Notes under the pieces: generated by a model
The model's input: only the letters and a program-made list of their open reading frames with translations
What the model was told of the DNA's origin: nothing
The model's database searches: none
Part shown: positions 44,136 to 52,794 of the stretch, in pieces
Position numbering within the stretch: the stretch's first letter is position 1
Layout of the letters: every line of letters starts with the position of its first letter
Assembly: GCF_007846085.1 (NCBI RefSeq)
Contig: NZ_VOEJ01000002.1
Coordinates: 62,001-126,000 of the forward strand
From: Mucilaginibacter pallidiroseus
GTDB lineage: Bacteria > Bacteroidota > Bacteroidia > Sphingobacteriales > Sphingobacteriaceae
DNA: 64,000 nt
Reading direction: 5' to 3'
Made by a program: the position numbers and the translations under genes

Positions 44136-44951
44136 TCAGCTTTTGTCGAGTGTCTTTTCTGCGTTCTCGGCTACCTCGGGTTCAACTATGTGGCGCTTCG
44201 GAAAATTGAACAGTAGAGATGAAAGTACAGGCAAAATAAATATGGCAACAGTAAATATTGATACAAACAGGTCAGTTTTTTCGCCCTCAATGGCTTCCGC
44301 TATTGGGGTTCCCGGGTAAAAATGGGTGTATAACGACGAACTAAGTTTTATACCTAATACGCCGATAACAATAAAAGCTATGGTTTCCAGGAAAGTGAAC
44401 TTCTCCATCAGTTTAACAAAAGCCTGTGCCACAAAACGCATAGCCAAAATACCTATGAATACGCCTGTATAGATGAGAAATACGTGATCTGTAAATGCTA
44501 CGGCTGCAAACACGTTATCGATGCTAAAAGCAAGGTCCATAACCTCAACTAATGCTACAGTAGCCCAAAAGCTGCCTATTAAACCCACCGTCGATTTATA
44601 GATCCAGCTTTCTTCTTTCTTAACCGCCTCGTCTTCCTCTTTATCGCTGCCTGCTTTCTTCCTGAAATAATCAAAAGCAAGGTACAGCAAGTATAAACCA
44701 CCCAATGGTTTTAACCACCAAATTTTCACCAGCCAAGCCGCCAAAAACAGGCAGATACCCCTAAAAACGTATGCCCCAATAATACCGTATCGTAATGCTT
44801 TATTGCGCTGTTCTTTAGGCAAATCAAGCACCATGGTAGCCAGCACTGCGGCATTATCTACTGATAGTAAGCTCTCGATTACTATTAAATTTAAAATGAT
44901 CAATAACCCTGCCTTAATGTCTTCGCCAAGCAGCGTATGTAAAATATCCAT
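44136..44951 (-). CDS. terC: TerC-family integral membrane protein
   Basis: 271 aa, seven or so membrane helices. The two family signatures are present: IESLLSVDNAAVLA (about 25-38) and DLAFSIDNVFAAVAF (about 137-151), whose acidic residues in the membrane are thought to bind metal. TerC proteins are tied to tellurite resistance and in several bacteria to manganese export or metal loading of exported enzymes. It lies 183 bp upstream of the HAD gene with a hairpin between, so it is probably its own transcript. Highly charged loop GSDKEEDEAVKKEE near 100-114. Confidence 0.93.
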   Translation of the reverse strand: MDILHTLLGEDIKAGLLIILNLIVIESLLSVDNAAVLATMVLDLPKEQRNKALRYGIIGAYVFRGICLFLAAWLVKIWWLKPLGGLYLLYLAFDYFRKKAGSDKEEDEAVKKEESWIYKSTVGLIGSFWATVALVEVMDLAFSIDNVFAAVAFTDHVFLIYTGVFIGILAMRFVAQAFVKLMEKFTFLETIAFIVIGVLGIKLSSSLYTHFYPGTPIAEAIEGEKTDLFVSIFTVAIFILPVLSSLLFNFPKRHIVEPEVAENAEKTLDKS

Positions 44952-45179
44952 CCGGGTGTACTTATTAGTGTGTATTGCAATAATAAACAGAAAATGTAAG
45001 CTTACAGTTAGCTGCTTATTATTTCTTTTGATGAGCAGCGGGCATTATTGTTACAACTGCCGCAGCTTAATATGGCTTTACAATAATATAACATTATTAA
45101 TGCAGGCTTAAAACTACTTAGCGCTTTAGTTAACGCTGCAGTAATAATTTCGTCTTTTAACACATACACACTAAAATTT

Positions 45180-46700
45180 ATGAAACGTTTTTTACTTGCA
45201 CTCTTTGTGTCGTTATCCCTTTACAGCTGTAAAAAGGACAATATGACCCAGCCAACAGAGCCCGAGTTTTTTGTAAATGAAGACCCGGCTACCTTTGCCG
45301 AAACAGGCTCGCTTGATATTGGCGATGCTGGTGCTGCCGAAATATCTGCTTTCGACCCGGCCACCAACCGCCTTTTTGTGGTTAATAATTCGGCCAGCCT
45401 GAATAAAATTGATGTGATTGATTTTAAGGACCCGGCCAATATGAAAGATATTGGCTCCATAAGCGTTGCGCCTTACGGCGGTTACGTGAACAGCCTTGCG
45501 GTGTCCGAAGGTAAGCTTGCCGCAGCCATCGAGTCGACCAACAAACAGGCCAACGGCAAAGTGGCAGTTTTTAAAACCGACGATTACAGCGAGGTTAAAG
45601 TTATCACAGTAGGTGCCCTGCCCGACATGATCACCTACTCGCCCGATGGTAAATTTATATTAACCGCTAACGAAGGCGAGCCGAGTGATGATTATAAGAA
45701 CGACCCGCCAGGATCCATTTCTATTATATCTGTTGCTGATAATTATGCCGTTACCACTGTTGACTTTTCGGCATTTGCGGGCCAAAAAGCTGCACTGATG
45801 GCCAAAGGCTTCAGGATATTTGGCGTAGGTAACGATTCTGTAAAAGATATCGAGCCTGAATACATCACCGTATCATCCGATTCAAAAACGGCCTGGGTTA
45901 CTTTGCAGGAAAACAACGGCATTGCTAAAATTGACCTGACCACCAAAGCCATCACCAATATTTTCCCGCTGGGCTTTAAAGACTATAATGTTGATGGTAA
46001 CGAGATTGACCCGAGCGACAGGGATAACCAAATGGCATTGGCGAAATGGCCCGTTAAAGGCATATTCATGCCTGATGCTATTGCCGTGCTCGAAAAAAGC
46101 GGCATCCCATATCTGTTTACCGCAAACGAAGGCGATTCACGTGAATACAGCGCATTTGTAGAAGTTAAGCGTGTTAAAGACGTAAAGCTTGATGCTACTG
46201 CCTTCCCTAATGGCACAGCCTTAAAAACAGATGCACAATTAGGCAGACTAAATATCACAACCACGCTTGGCGATACAGATGGCGACGGCGATTTTGATGC
46301 GCTGTACTCATTGGGTGCCCGCTCTTTCAGTGTATGGAACGGCACCAACGGCAACCTTGTTTTTGACAGCAAGAGTGAGCTTGACGTAAAAAATATTGCA
46401 GCCGCAACTTACGACGATACCCGTAGTGATGATAAGTCTGTTGAACCTGAAGGTATAGCCATTGGTAAAATAGGCAACAAAGACGTTGCGTTTGTGGGCC
46501 TTGAAAGAGCCGATGCAGTTGCCGTTTATGACGTTACCGACCCAAACAAGCCGGTTTACTTACAACTACTAAAATGCGGCGACGCGCCAGAAGGTGTCTT
46601 AATCATTCCTGCTAAAAACAGCCCTACTAAAAAGAGCCTGTTAGTTATTAGCAGCGAAAATGATGGGGTGATAAAAGTATACACACCTAAAACCATATAA
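45180..46700 (+). CDS. Choice-of-anchor I family beta-propeller lipoprotein
   Basis: 506 aa. The start MKRFLLALFVSLSLYSCKKDN has a lipobox ending YSC at residue 17, followed by KKD. The rest is a seven-bladed propeller similar to the choice-of-anchor I proteins and to LVIVD-type repeats (AAEISAFDPATNRLFVVNN, DMITYSPDGKFILTANEGEPSDDY, YLFTANEGDSREY, GVLIIPAKNS). Such proteins often occur with alkaline phosphatase or esterase-like domains, but no catalytic domain is fused here. Function unknown. Single gene ending at a strong terminator. Confidence 0.85.
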   Translation: MKRFLLALFVSLSLYSCKKDNMTQPTEPEFFVNEDPATFAETGSLDIGDAGAAEISAFDPATNRLFVVNNSASLNKIDVIDFKDPANMKDIGSISVAPYGGYVNSLAVSEGKLAAAIESTNKQANGKVAVFKTDDYSEVKVITVGALPDMITYSPDGKFILTANEGEPSDDYKNDPPGSISIISVADNYAVTTVDFSAFAGQKAALMAKGFRIFGVGNDSVKDIEPEYITVSSDSKTAWVTLQENNGIAKIDLTTKAITNIFPLGFKDYNVDGNEIDPSDRDNQMALAKWPVKGIFMPDAIAVLEKSGIPYLFTANEGDSREYSAFVEVKRVKDVKLDATAFPNGTALKTDAQLGRLNITTTLGDTDGDGDFDALYSLGARSFSVWNGTNGNLVFDSKSELDVKNIAAATYDDTRSDDKSVEPEGIAIGKIGNKDVAFVGLERADAVAVYDVTDPNKPVYLQLLKCGDAPEGVLIIPAKNSPTKKSLLVISSENDGVIKVYTPKTI

Positions 46701-46717
46701 CAATTACTGTTAGTTGC

Positions 46718-46748
46718 AAAGGCCCGCGGTTAGCGGGCCTTTTTTTAT
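46718..46748 (+). terminator. Terminator of the choice-of-anchor I gene
   Basis: AGGCCCGC / GCGGGCCT stem with a 5-base loop, then TTTTTTTATAT. Confidence 0.9.
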
Positions 46749-46766
46749 ATACTTGGCAGCCGGTAG

Positions 46767-46839
46767 TGATGAACTCGTTTCAGCATCCCACCAAACAGGC
46801 ATATCAGCATGTGAGATGCCGATATGCATCGGCATGACG
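46767..46839. repeat. Pair of short palindromic repeats, GATGCYGA...TCRGCATGAC type
   Basis: One element lies on the minus strand (GGGATGCTGAAACGAGTTCATCAC, 46790s to 46767) and one on the plus strand: ATGCCGAT-ATGC-ATCGGCAT (46816-46835), followed by GACG. The plus-strand stem is a perfect 8 bp. Both match the general form of dispersed repeats common in Bacteroidota and the copy at 1451-1471. Confidence 0.65.
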
Positions 46840-46861
46840 TAATTATCGGATGAAAAATTAA

Positions 46862-47881
46862 CTAATGCACCTCTTGTTTCCGCTTGTCGAAACTGTAAAC
46901 GAGATAAAACAGGGCAGGCAAAATAAATAAGCTACCTACCAATAAAGCCGAACCAAGTGCATTTAACGTTTTTTGCGGCGTTTGCTGCCCGAGTAATGAA
47001 AGATGCCCACCATTTTTAAGCAGGATGATATCCGGGTAATGTGTGTAAGTACCTGCAATAAGCAGCGAAGTGATAAACATCCCTGCAAAAAACCTGGAGA
47101 GTTTAACGTCGCCACGGCTTATCATCAACCATAATAATGTTAGTGATGCAAGGGACGCAAAAACAGCTATAATACTAATTGTGTTACCAAACAACCAGGT
47201 AAGCATGGGCACGTCTGCCAGTAATGATGCGCCGAAAACTAGCGCCACGCAAACTACCAAAGCAATATTCATGGTGCGCGCTTTGCGGATGTAACGCTGC
47301 TTCGCTTCGGCATCTTTAACTTCGCCAAACAAAAATACAGCTGCCAAAAAGCCGCACAGCGATACTGTGAAAAAGCCAACCGCGATAGCAAAAGGGTTGA
47401 ACCATGAGGTGATATAGGCCGACACAAAATCAGTGGCACCGGTATCAATAGTTCGCGATACTGCACTGCCCGCTATGATGCCCAAAAATAGCGGGGTTAT
47501 AAAGCTGGAGTACACAAATATTTTGTTGTAAACCTTTTGCATCCCATCCTTTACAGCATCGTAATGCCTAAAGGTAAAGGCCGTGCCCCTGGCTATAATG
47601 CCCATTAACATGACCACCACAGGTATGTGCAGATAGGTAGATACCAAGCTGTAGATACCAGGGAAACCTACAAATAGTATTACAATAGCGATGATGAGCC
47701 ACATATGGTTTGCTTCCCAAATTGGCCCCATTGCACTATAAGCAGCCTTTCGTACGCTCGATTTATTTTTTTCGGACGTGAACAGTTCCAGGATCCCGGC
47801 GCCGAAATCGGCACCGCCCATCAGCAGGTATAACAGTAGCGACACCCACAAAAAAGCAATGATTACATAAAGCATTATCAT
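46862..47881 (-). CDS. cydB: Cytochrome bd ubiquinol/menaquinol oxidase subunit II
   Basis: 339 aa inner-membrane protein with eight to nine helices. The N-terminus (FLWVSLLLYLLMGGADFGAGILEL) is diagnostic for CydB, as are GPIWEANHMWLI and the C-terminal block. With CydA it forms the high-affinity quinol oxidase used at low oxygen. The ATG at 47881 overlaps the cydA stop codon as ATGA, which favours it over the ATG at 47875. No small CydX gene can be identified after it. Confidence 0.96.
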   Translation of the reverse strand: MIMLYVIIAFLWVSLLLYLLMGGADFGAGILELFTSEKNKSSVRKAAYSAMGPIWEANHMWLIIAIVILFVGFPGIYSLVSTYLHIPVVVMLMGIIARGTAFTFRHYDAVKDGMQKVYNKIFVYSSFITPLFLGIIAGSAVSRTIDTGATDFVSAYITSWFNPFAIAVGFFTVSLCGFLAAVFLFGEVKDAEAKQRYIRKARTMNIALVVCVALVFGASLLADVPMLTWLFGNTISIIAVFASLASLTLLWLMISRGDVKLSRFFAGMFITSLLIAGTYTHYPDIILLKNGGHLSLLGQQTPQKTLNALGSALLVGSLFILPALFYLVYSFDKRKQEVH

Positions 47882-49206
47882 ACCATTTGGGGTTTAGCGT
47901 GAACATCATAAATCTCCGGAACCATCTTTATTTGCCGCTGAAGCAGAAATATAACCGCAAGCGATAATGTGAAGTACACCGCCGTAAACAAATAGAATGA
48001 CCATGCTATACCCGGCATTGGTGTAACAGCATCAGCAGTACGCATAATGCCGTTTATAATCCAGGGTTGGCGGCCAACTTCGGTTACTGTCCACCCGGCC
48101 TCAACAGCTATAAACCCAACCGGCGTGGCGAAAATAAACAGCTTGAGAAACCATGGCGCGCGTAGCAGGTCGGGTTTTTTCCAGGCGGCAAAAATGTAAA
48201 GCAACCCCATAGCCATCATTAGCATACCTAAAGCAACCATAATTTGAAAGGCGTAATGGGTAACTGCCACGGGCGGCTGGTCCCTTTTATCAAACTTATC
48301 CAGGCCCGTAACCACACCGTCGGTGGTGCCGTGTATCATTAAACTGAGCAGCCCCGGCAACTTAATAGCGTATTTAATTTTTTTGGCCTTCTCATCAGGT
48401 ATGCCGCCAACAATCAACGGCACGTTATTTCCCGTTTCAAAATGCGCTTCCATAGCGGCCAGTTTGGCTGGTTGGGTTTTTGCCACGAACTTGGCAGATA
48501 TATCGCCGCTTAACGGTTGCAGCAACGCAGCTGCAATACCAAACACAGCCGCAATTTTGAAAGCAATGCTATGGAAAGCGATATTTTTTTTCCTAAAGAT
48601 CATAAGAGCATGTACACCTGCTACTGCAAACCCGGTTGCAGCAAAGGCGGCGATAGTCATATGCAATGCCTGCGAGAACCAGCCCGGGTTAAACATGGCC
48701 TTAATAGGGTCGATATTGGTATAAACACCATCCTTAAAAGTAAAACCGCTTGGGCTATTCATCCAACTGTTAGCTGCAACTACCAATATGCCCGATGCTA
48801 TACCGCTTATGCCTACAACTACCCCGGTAAACCAGTGGAACCAGCGGTTAAACCTGTTCCAGCCGTACAGGTAAAAACCAAGCGCGATAGCTTCGATAAA
48901 AAAAGCCGTACCCTCTAACGAAAATGGCATTCCGAATATAGGACCAGCCTCCTTCATAAATCCCGGCCAAAGCAGGCCGAGCTCAAAGGATAGTACCGTG
49001 CCCGAAACTGCCCCGGTTGCAAAAAATATAGCCACACCCTTGCTCCATGCCTGGGTAATATTCTTATAATTTTCGTTCCCGGTACGTAGGTAAATAAAGT
49101 GTGATACTGCCATAAAAAATGGCATCACCATACCAATGCACGAAAATATGATATGAAAGCCCAGTGAGAGGGCCATTTGCGAGCGGGCAGCTAAAAAATC
49201 GTCCAT
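47878..49206 (-). CDS. cydA: Cytochrome bd ubiquinol/menaquinol oxidase subunit I
   Basis: 442 aa when started at 49206 (MDDFLAARSQMALSLGFHII), the usual CydA N-terminus with haem ligand H18; the longer frame adds residues foreign to the family. Other hallmarks are FEGTAFFIEAIALGFYLYGW-like SLEGTAFFIEAIALG, LHMTIAAFAATGFAVAG with the b558 ligands, and GRQPWIINGIMRT. The length implies a short quinol loop. It carries the quinol site and three haems. Two palindromes lie between this gene and the DUF4395 gene. Confidence 0.96.
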   Translation of the reverse strand: MDDFLAARSQMALSLGFHIIFSCIGMVMPFFMAVSHFIYLRTGNENYKNITQAWSKGVAIFFATGAVSGTVLSFELGLLWPGFMKEAGPIFGMPFSLEGTAFFIEAIALGFYLYGWNRFNRWFHWFTGVVVGISGIASGILVVAANSWMNSPSGFTFKDGVYTNIDPIKAMFNPGWFSQALHMTIAAFAATGFAVAGVHALMIFRKKNIAFHSIAFKIAAVFGIAAALLQPLSGDISAKFVAKTQPAKLAAMEAHFETGNNVPLIVGGIPDEKAKKIKYAIKLPGLLSLMIHGTTDGVVTGLDKFDKRDQPPVAVTHYAFQIMVALGMLMMAMGLLYIFAAWKKPDLLRAPWFLKLFIFATPVGFIAVEAGWTVTEVGRQPWIINGIMRTADAVTPMPGIAWSFYLFTAVYFTLSLAVIFLLQRQIKMVPEIYDVHAKPQMV

Positions 49207-49274
49207 AGCGTTAATGTTTAAGCCTTTTTGCAACACGTGATAGTGCTGTAAAAATACTTGATTATTTGTACGCT

Positions 49275-49297
49275 ATTGTGCTGATGCAATGCACAAT
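49275..49297 (-). promoter_or_regulatory. Palindrome ATTGTGC-N9-GCACAAT upstream of cydA
   Basis: Seven-base arms separated by nine bases, 69-91 bases before the cydA ATG. The spacing and TTGTG core recall CRP/FNR-family operators but do not match the TTGAT-N4-ATCAA FNR box. Confidence 0.45.
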
Positions 49298-49305
49298 TGT
49301 TCAAT

Positions 49306-49343
49306 TTATAATCAATATTTATTATAAATAAACTTGATTATAA
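49306..49343 (-). promoter_or_regulatory. Nested palindrome TTATAATCAA ... TTGATTATAA upstream of cydA
   Basis: Perfect 10-bp outer arms (49306-49315 and 49334-49343) enclosing a second palindrome, TATTTAT-T-ATAAATA (49316-49330). It lies 100-137 bases before cydA. An operator for an oxygen- or redox-responsive regulator is possible. Confidence 0.45.
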
Positions 49344-49372
49344 GCTATTTGAGCACTATACGAATATAATAC

Positions 49373-49813
49373 TTAACGAATAAGAGCAGTTTTCTGGAGT
49401 ATAGTGTAAATGAAACAGCCAATGCATACAGCAGCAAATGCTTCCAAAAAAGCAAAGCAGCACAGCATAGCTGTTAATACAGTTGCTGCGGTAACCCAGT
49501 GCATTAACGCTACAAAAAGTATCAACAGGTTAAAAACAAGACCCATCCCGGCGGCAAAGCGCTTAGGGCCACGGTCGGTTGGTTTTTGCTTAAGTTTAAG
49601 TAAGGCGGCAAGCAGGCCTGCAAGTTTGGCCAACAAACTATACTGTGGATTACCTAACATTCGGGGTAAAAAATCGACTATTACAAATACTATGATCAAA
49701 ATATAACCTGTAAGCAGGTAACCTATGCCGCAAACCGATACCAGCAGGGCTATTAGCCTCATCTTATTTTCATCAACCTTTACATGGTCTATGGGGCAGC
49801 TTAACTCACTCAT
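49373..49813 (-). CDS. DUF4395 family membrane protein
   Basis: 146 aa when started at 49813 (MSELSCPIDHVKVDENKMRL). The family pattern CPxDxxxxDENxxR is at residues 6-20. Three to four helices follow (about 22-45, 82-105 and 112-135). The C-terminal segment AAVCIGCFIYTIL carries a further Cys pair (CIGC), consistent with the family's cysteine-rich character. Function unknown. It is upstream of cydA on the same strand with 166 bp between; a shared role is not shown. Confidence 0.82.
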   Translation of the reverse strand: MSELSCPIDHVKVDENKMRLIALLVSVCGIGYLLTGYILIIVFVIVDFLPRMLGNPQYSLLAKLAGLLAALLKLKQKPTDRGPKRFAAGMGLVFNLLILFVALMHWVTAATVLTAMLCCFAFLEAFAAVCIGCFIYTILQKTALIR

Positions 49814-49977
49814 ATGATTATAATTCGGCACTAAAGATATAGCCAAAGTTTATCTTAACTAAATAATTTAATAACCAACAATTTAACTTCAAAACAAAAC
49901 GGAATATTATGAAACCATAACATACCTTAACTGTTAGGTAGCTTTTAAATAACGCCCACTTAACACGTACTAATATA

Positions 49978-51402
49978 TTGAAAGCACTTTACGTATTTGC
50001 CGCTTTATTAATCAGCCTTGTTTGCTTACAAGTGCCTATAGATGCTCTTGCCCAAAACCCTACCGAAGTTAATAAGCTTATACCAGACAGCGTTGGCAAA
50101 TTGCCGCCGCCACCCATGCTTCCACAAGCTCAGCCTCAGCCTAAAAGATTTGGCCGTGCAGCCTGGCAATTGGGCGTTGCCGAAGCCACGCCTTTTATAT
50201 TTAATACCATATCGGGCGCGCCATACGCGAAGGTAACTTTCAAGTCGATAGGTTATAACTTAAACCCTACGCATTGGGCATGGGATAAAGATATTTTCCA
50301 GACCAATCAGTTTGGGCATCCATATCATGGAAATTTGTATTACAGTGCTTTTCGTACAAATGGTTATAGCTTTTGGCAATCGGCAGCGGCCACGGCAGCA
50401 GGCAGTTACCTGTGGGAAACATTTGGCGAGAATGAGGCACCATCACCTAACGACTTTGTAAATACCACCTTTGGTGGGGTAGTGTTAGGTGAGATGACAC
50501 ATAGGCTTGCTAACCGTTTGGTTAATAACCGTACAACAGGCTTTAAGCGTACCATGACCGAGGTAGCTGCATTTGTTATAAACCCAATGAACGGGCTTAA
50601 CCGTATTATTGATGGCAAGTGGGGCAAGCGCAGCAGCACTTTAACCGCCAGCGATTCAACAATAGTGAGTGCCGAGTTTGATCTGGGAGCCCGCAGCTTT
50701 AACTCCAGGAATAGCAACTTTATCAAATATGGGCAGTATGGTTGGTTTGCGCGTGCCAAGCTTATTTACGGTAACCGTTATGAAGATTTCAGCACGCCGT
50801 TCAGCAACATGTATATCTCGGCTGAATTTGGTCGTGACGATAGTTCGGCGGTAAATAACATCAGCGCATACGGTTCACTGGCCGGCTGGGAAATACGCTC
50901 GAGCCGCTCGTTGCAGCATTTGCTTATCCTGTCGGCAAATTATGATTATATTAAAAACGAGGCTTTTTTTTATGGCGGGCAAAGCGTAAAGCTTAACTTG
51001 TTTTCACAGTGGGCTCCTGTACGTAAATTTAAATTTACCACAACCGCGGCTGTTGGTGCGGTTGTGCTGGGTGCAGTACCCGACCCATACCTTAAAAACG
51101 GCCGCAACTATGCCTACGGATCCGGCGTGGCGTACTCCGGCGGGGGCGGTATAAACTTTAAGGACCGGCTTTTTTTAAGCGCCGATTACCGGGGGGCTTT
51201 ACTTTACACGCTTAACGGAAACGAATCGCACTACTTTTTACACACCGTTACCGGCGAGGTGAGGTATGCGTTTAAAAATGGGTTTTCTATCGCTACCGAG
51301 CCGGGCTATTTTGTGCTCAGGGGTGTTTACAAAGAATATCCTAACTTTAAACAGCTGTATCCCTTTACACGAATATCGGCACGGTATAGTGTGAATTTGT
51401 AG
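49978..51402 (+). CDS. DUF3943 outer-membrane-like protein, TTG start
   Basis: 474 aa. The frame opens with TTG at 49978: a good signal peptide (MKALYVFAALLISLVCLQV, cleavage near ALAQ) begins right there, no ATG lies between it and the upstream in-frame stop at 49939, and the next ATG is 45 codons in. The proline-rich part PPPPMLPQAQPQP is followed by the DUF3943 domain (GYNLNPTHWAWDKDIFQTNQFGHPYHGNLYYSAFRTNGYSFW) and an outer-membrane barrel-like C-terminus. Function unknown. Its 3' end overlaps the convergent DUF5519 gene by 38 bp. Confidence 0.85.
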   Translation: MKALYVFAALLISLVCLQVPIDALAQNPTEVNKLIPDSVGKLPPPPMLPQAQPQPKRFGRAAWQLGVAEATPFIFNTISGAPYAKVTFKSIGYNLNPTHWAWDKDIFQTNQFGHPYHGNLYYSAFRTNGYSFWQSAAATAAGSYLWETFGENEAPSPNDFVNTTFGGVVLGEMTHRLANRLVNNRTTGFKRTMTEVAAFVINPMNGLNRIIDGKWGKRSSTLTASDSTIVSAEFDLGARSFNSRNSNFIKYGQYGWFARAKLIYGNRYEDFSTPFSNMYISAEFGRDDSSAVNNISAYGSLAGWEIRSSRSLQHLLILSANYDYIKNEAFFYGGQSVKLNLFSQWAPVRKFKFTTTAAVGAVVLGAVPDPYLKNGRNYAYGSGVAYSGGGGINFKDRLFLSADYRGALLYTLNGNESHYFLHTVTGEVRYAFKNGFSIATEPGYFVLRGVYKEYPNFKQLYPFTRISARYSVNL

Positions 51403-51829
51403 GCGACATTTTGGCTTTGCGGGTTTTATAGGCTAATTGAAAAATAGACATGGTCAGTTGCACATCACCTTCTGCTTTAATAAACAGGCTTATCCAACCT
51501 GTTCCTTTAAAGGTATGATGATCTTGCACAGTAGCATGCTGTTGCATTAACTGATGTTTTTGTTTTCTGCTCAAAGGCATATCAAGTAAGCCATTACTGT
51601 GAATATGGCCTAACTCTTTGCCATGATAGTTGAACTGAATCCCGCCATATTTATGAATAGTTAGCCGCATGCCTTGCCACCTCATCAGCTCAGCCTCGAT
51701 GGTATCTATGTAGCCAAGTACGTGCGGGCGCGAAAATGCCGTCCATACTTTAAGCATTGCGTCAAACACATGCGGTGCTAAAGGCACGTATTTTAAAAAC
51801 CCAAAGTGTTTAATAACAAAGCCGAACAT
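51365..51829 (-). CDS. DUF5519 (luciferase-domain-like) family protein
   Basis: 154 aa, no signal peptide. The family core HVLGYIDTIEAELMRWQGMRL, YGGIQFNYHGKELGHIHSNGLLDMPLSRKQKHQL and GWISLFIKAEGDV is clear. The fold is predicted by family; no enzyme activity is known. It is the last gene of the GbsR-led group, one base after the SRPBCC gene. Its last 38 bp lie antisense to the end of the DUF3943 gene. Confidence 0.82.
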   Translation of the reverse strand: MFGFVIKHFGFLKYVPLAPHVFDAMLKVWTAFSRPHVLGYIDTIEAELMRWQGMRLTIHKYGGIQFNYHGKELGHIHSNGLLDMPLSRKQKHQLMQQHATVQDHHTFKGTGWISLFIKAEGDVQLTMSIFQLAYKTRKAKMSPTNSHYTVPIFV

Positions 51830-51830
51830 A

Positions 51831-52757
51831 TCACTTAGCTTCGCTTAGTTTTTTAATATGCTCCATTACCCTGATGTGAACATTACGGGTCACGCTTTCG
51901 GCCCACATATCGTAATACCAAACCGGGAAAACGTATAGCCTGTACCAGCTATTGCCTGTAAGCGTGGTGGTACCGTCGCCGTTATCTTTTAGCAGGAACT
52001 GGCCGCGCAGTATGTCTATATGTCCCATTATTTCGGGGTCGCGGGGCTGTTTGGTAATGTCAAAGGTAAGATTCCGGTTTTCATCATAGGTTACTATCTT
52101 TTCATCAAAGGTATAGCCATTACTGAAAATGCACTTGCGCCCTGCACCCAGGTAGTAACCATCGGCAGTTGACTGTACCGGGCTCGGCATACCCATTTTA
52201 AAGAGCCAGTATTTTTCCTTCTCCTCGATGCGCTTATAGGCAACCACGTATTGCCATACTTTGGCTGGCGGTGCTTTTATAACCATTACATCGGCTACCA
52301 TATTTTCATATTGATGTATTGATGAAGCATCAGTTATAAATATTATTGCAAGTATAGCAACCACACTTACGTTGAGGTTTTGGTTGTTATACCCAAATAG
52401 GGCTTTACCAGTAAACGCACCTGCAATCATAAAACACCAAAGCAAAGGAGAAACGATTATAAGGCATATTACCCCTTCGCCCAAAGCAATTAAACTTAAA
52501 AAAATAGCCAGAAACGTATTAATCAGCATGTGCTTTAAAATATCCATGCTACTTAGTCCCTCCTTTCGCCAGAACCACGCACAGATCAAGCCCATAGCAA
52601 AAGGCAGCACTACAAATTCTGAAAATATTAATGTTGTTGAAGCCGATAAGCCGATATTATCCCTTATAAAAATGCGGGATGCAAGCATTAAAACAAGTGC
52701 AAGCGCATTTGAAAGTATAAAGCCAAGGCTTTTTTGAGTAAATAAATTTTTAAACAT
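51831..52757 (-). CDS. Membrane protein with C-terminal SRPBCC (START-like) domain
   Basis: 308 aa when started at 52757 (MFKNLFTQKSLGFILSNALAL); a longer frame would run into the preceding epimerase gene. The N-terminal half has about five helices (10-150); the C-terminal half (about 160-305) is a polyketide-cyclase/START-like domain (VADVMVIKAPPAKVWQYVV, FDITKQPRDPEIMGHIDILRGQFLLKDNGDGTTTLTGNSWYR). Such domains bind lipids or other hydrophobic ligands. It is 37 bp after the TIGR01777 gene. Fusion of a membrane part and SRPBCC suggests work at the lipid bilayer; unproven. Confidence 0.82.
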   Translation of the reverse strand: MFKNLFTQKSLGFILSNALALVLMLASRIFIRDNIGLSASTTLIFSEFVVLPFAMGLICAWFWRKEGLSSMDILKHMLINTFLAIFLSLIALGEGVICLIIVSPLLWCFMIAGAFTGKALFGYNNQNLNVSVVAILAIIFITDASSIHQYENMVADVMVIKAPPAKVWQYVVAYKRIEEKEKYWLFKMGMPSPVQSTADGYYLGAGRKCIFSNGYTFDEKIVTYDENRNLTFDITKQPRDPEIMGHIDILRGQFLLKDNGDGTTTLTGNSWYRLYVFPVWYYDMWAESVTRNVHIRVMEHIKKLSEAK

Positions 52758-52794
52758 GATAAGAAAGGTTTTTGAAGTTAGTGAATAAGGTTGA

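Noticed and set aside
49306..49343. FNR box in front of cydA
   Set aside because: The half-sites TTGAT and ATCAA are in the wrong order and separated by 18 bases rather than 4.
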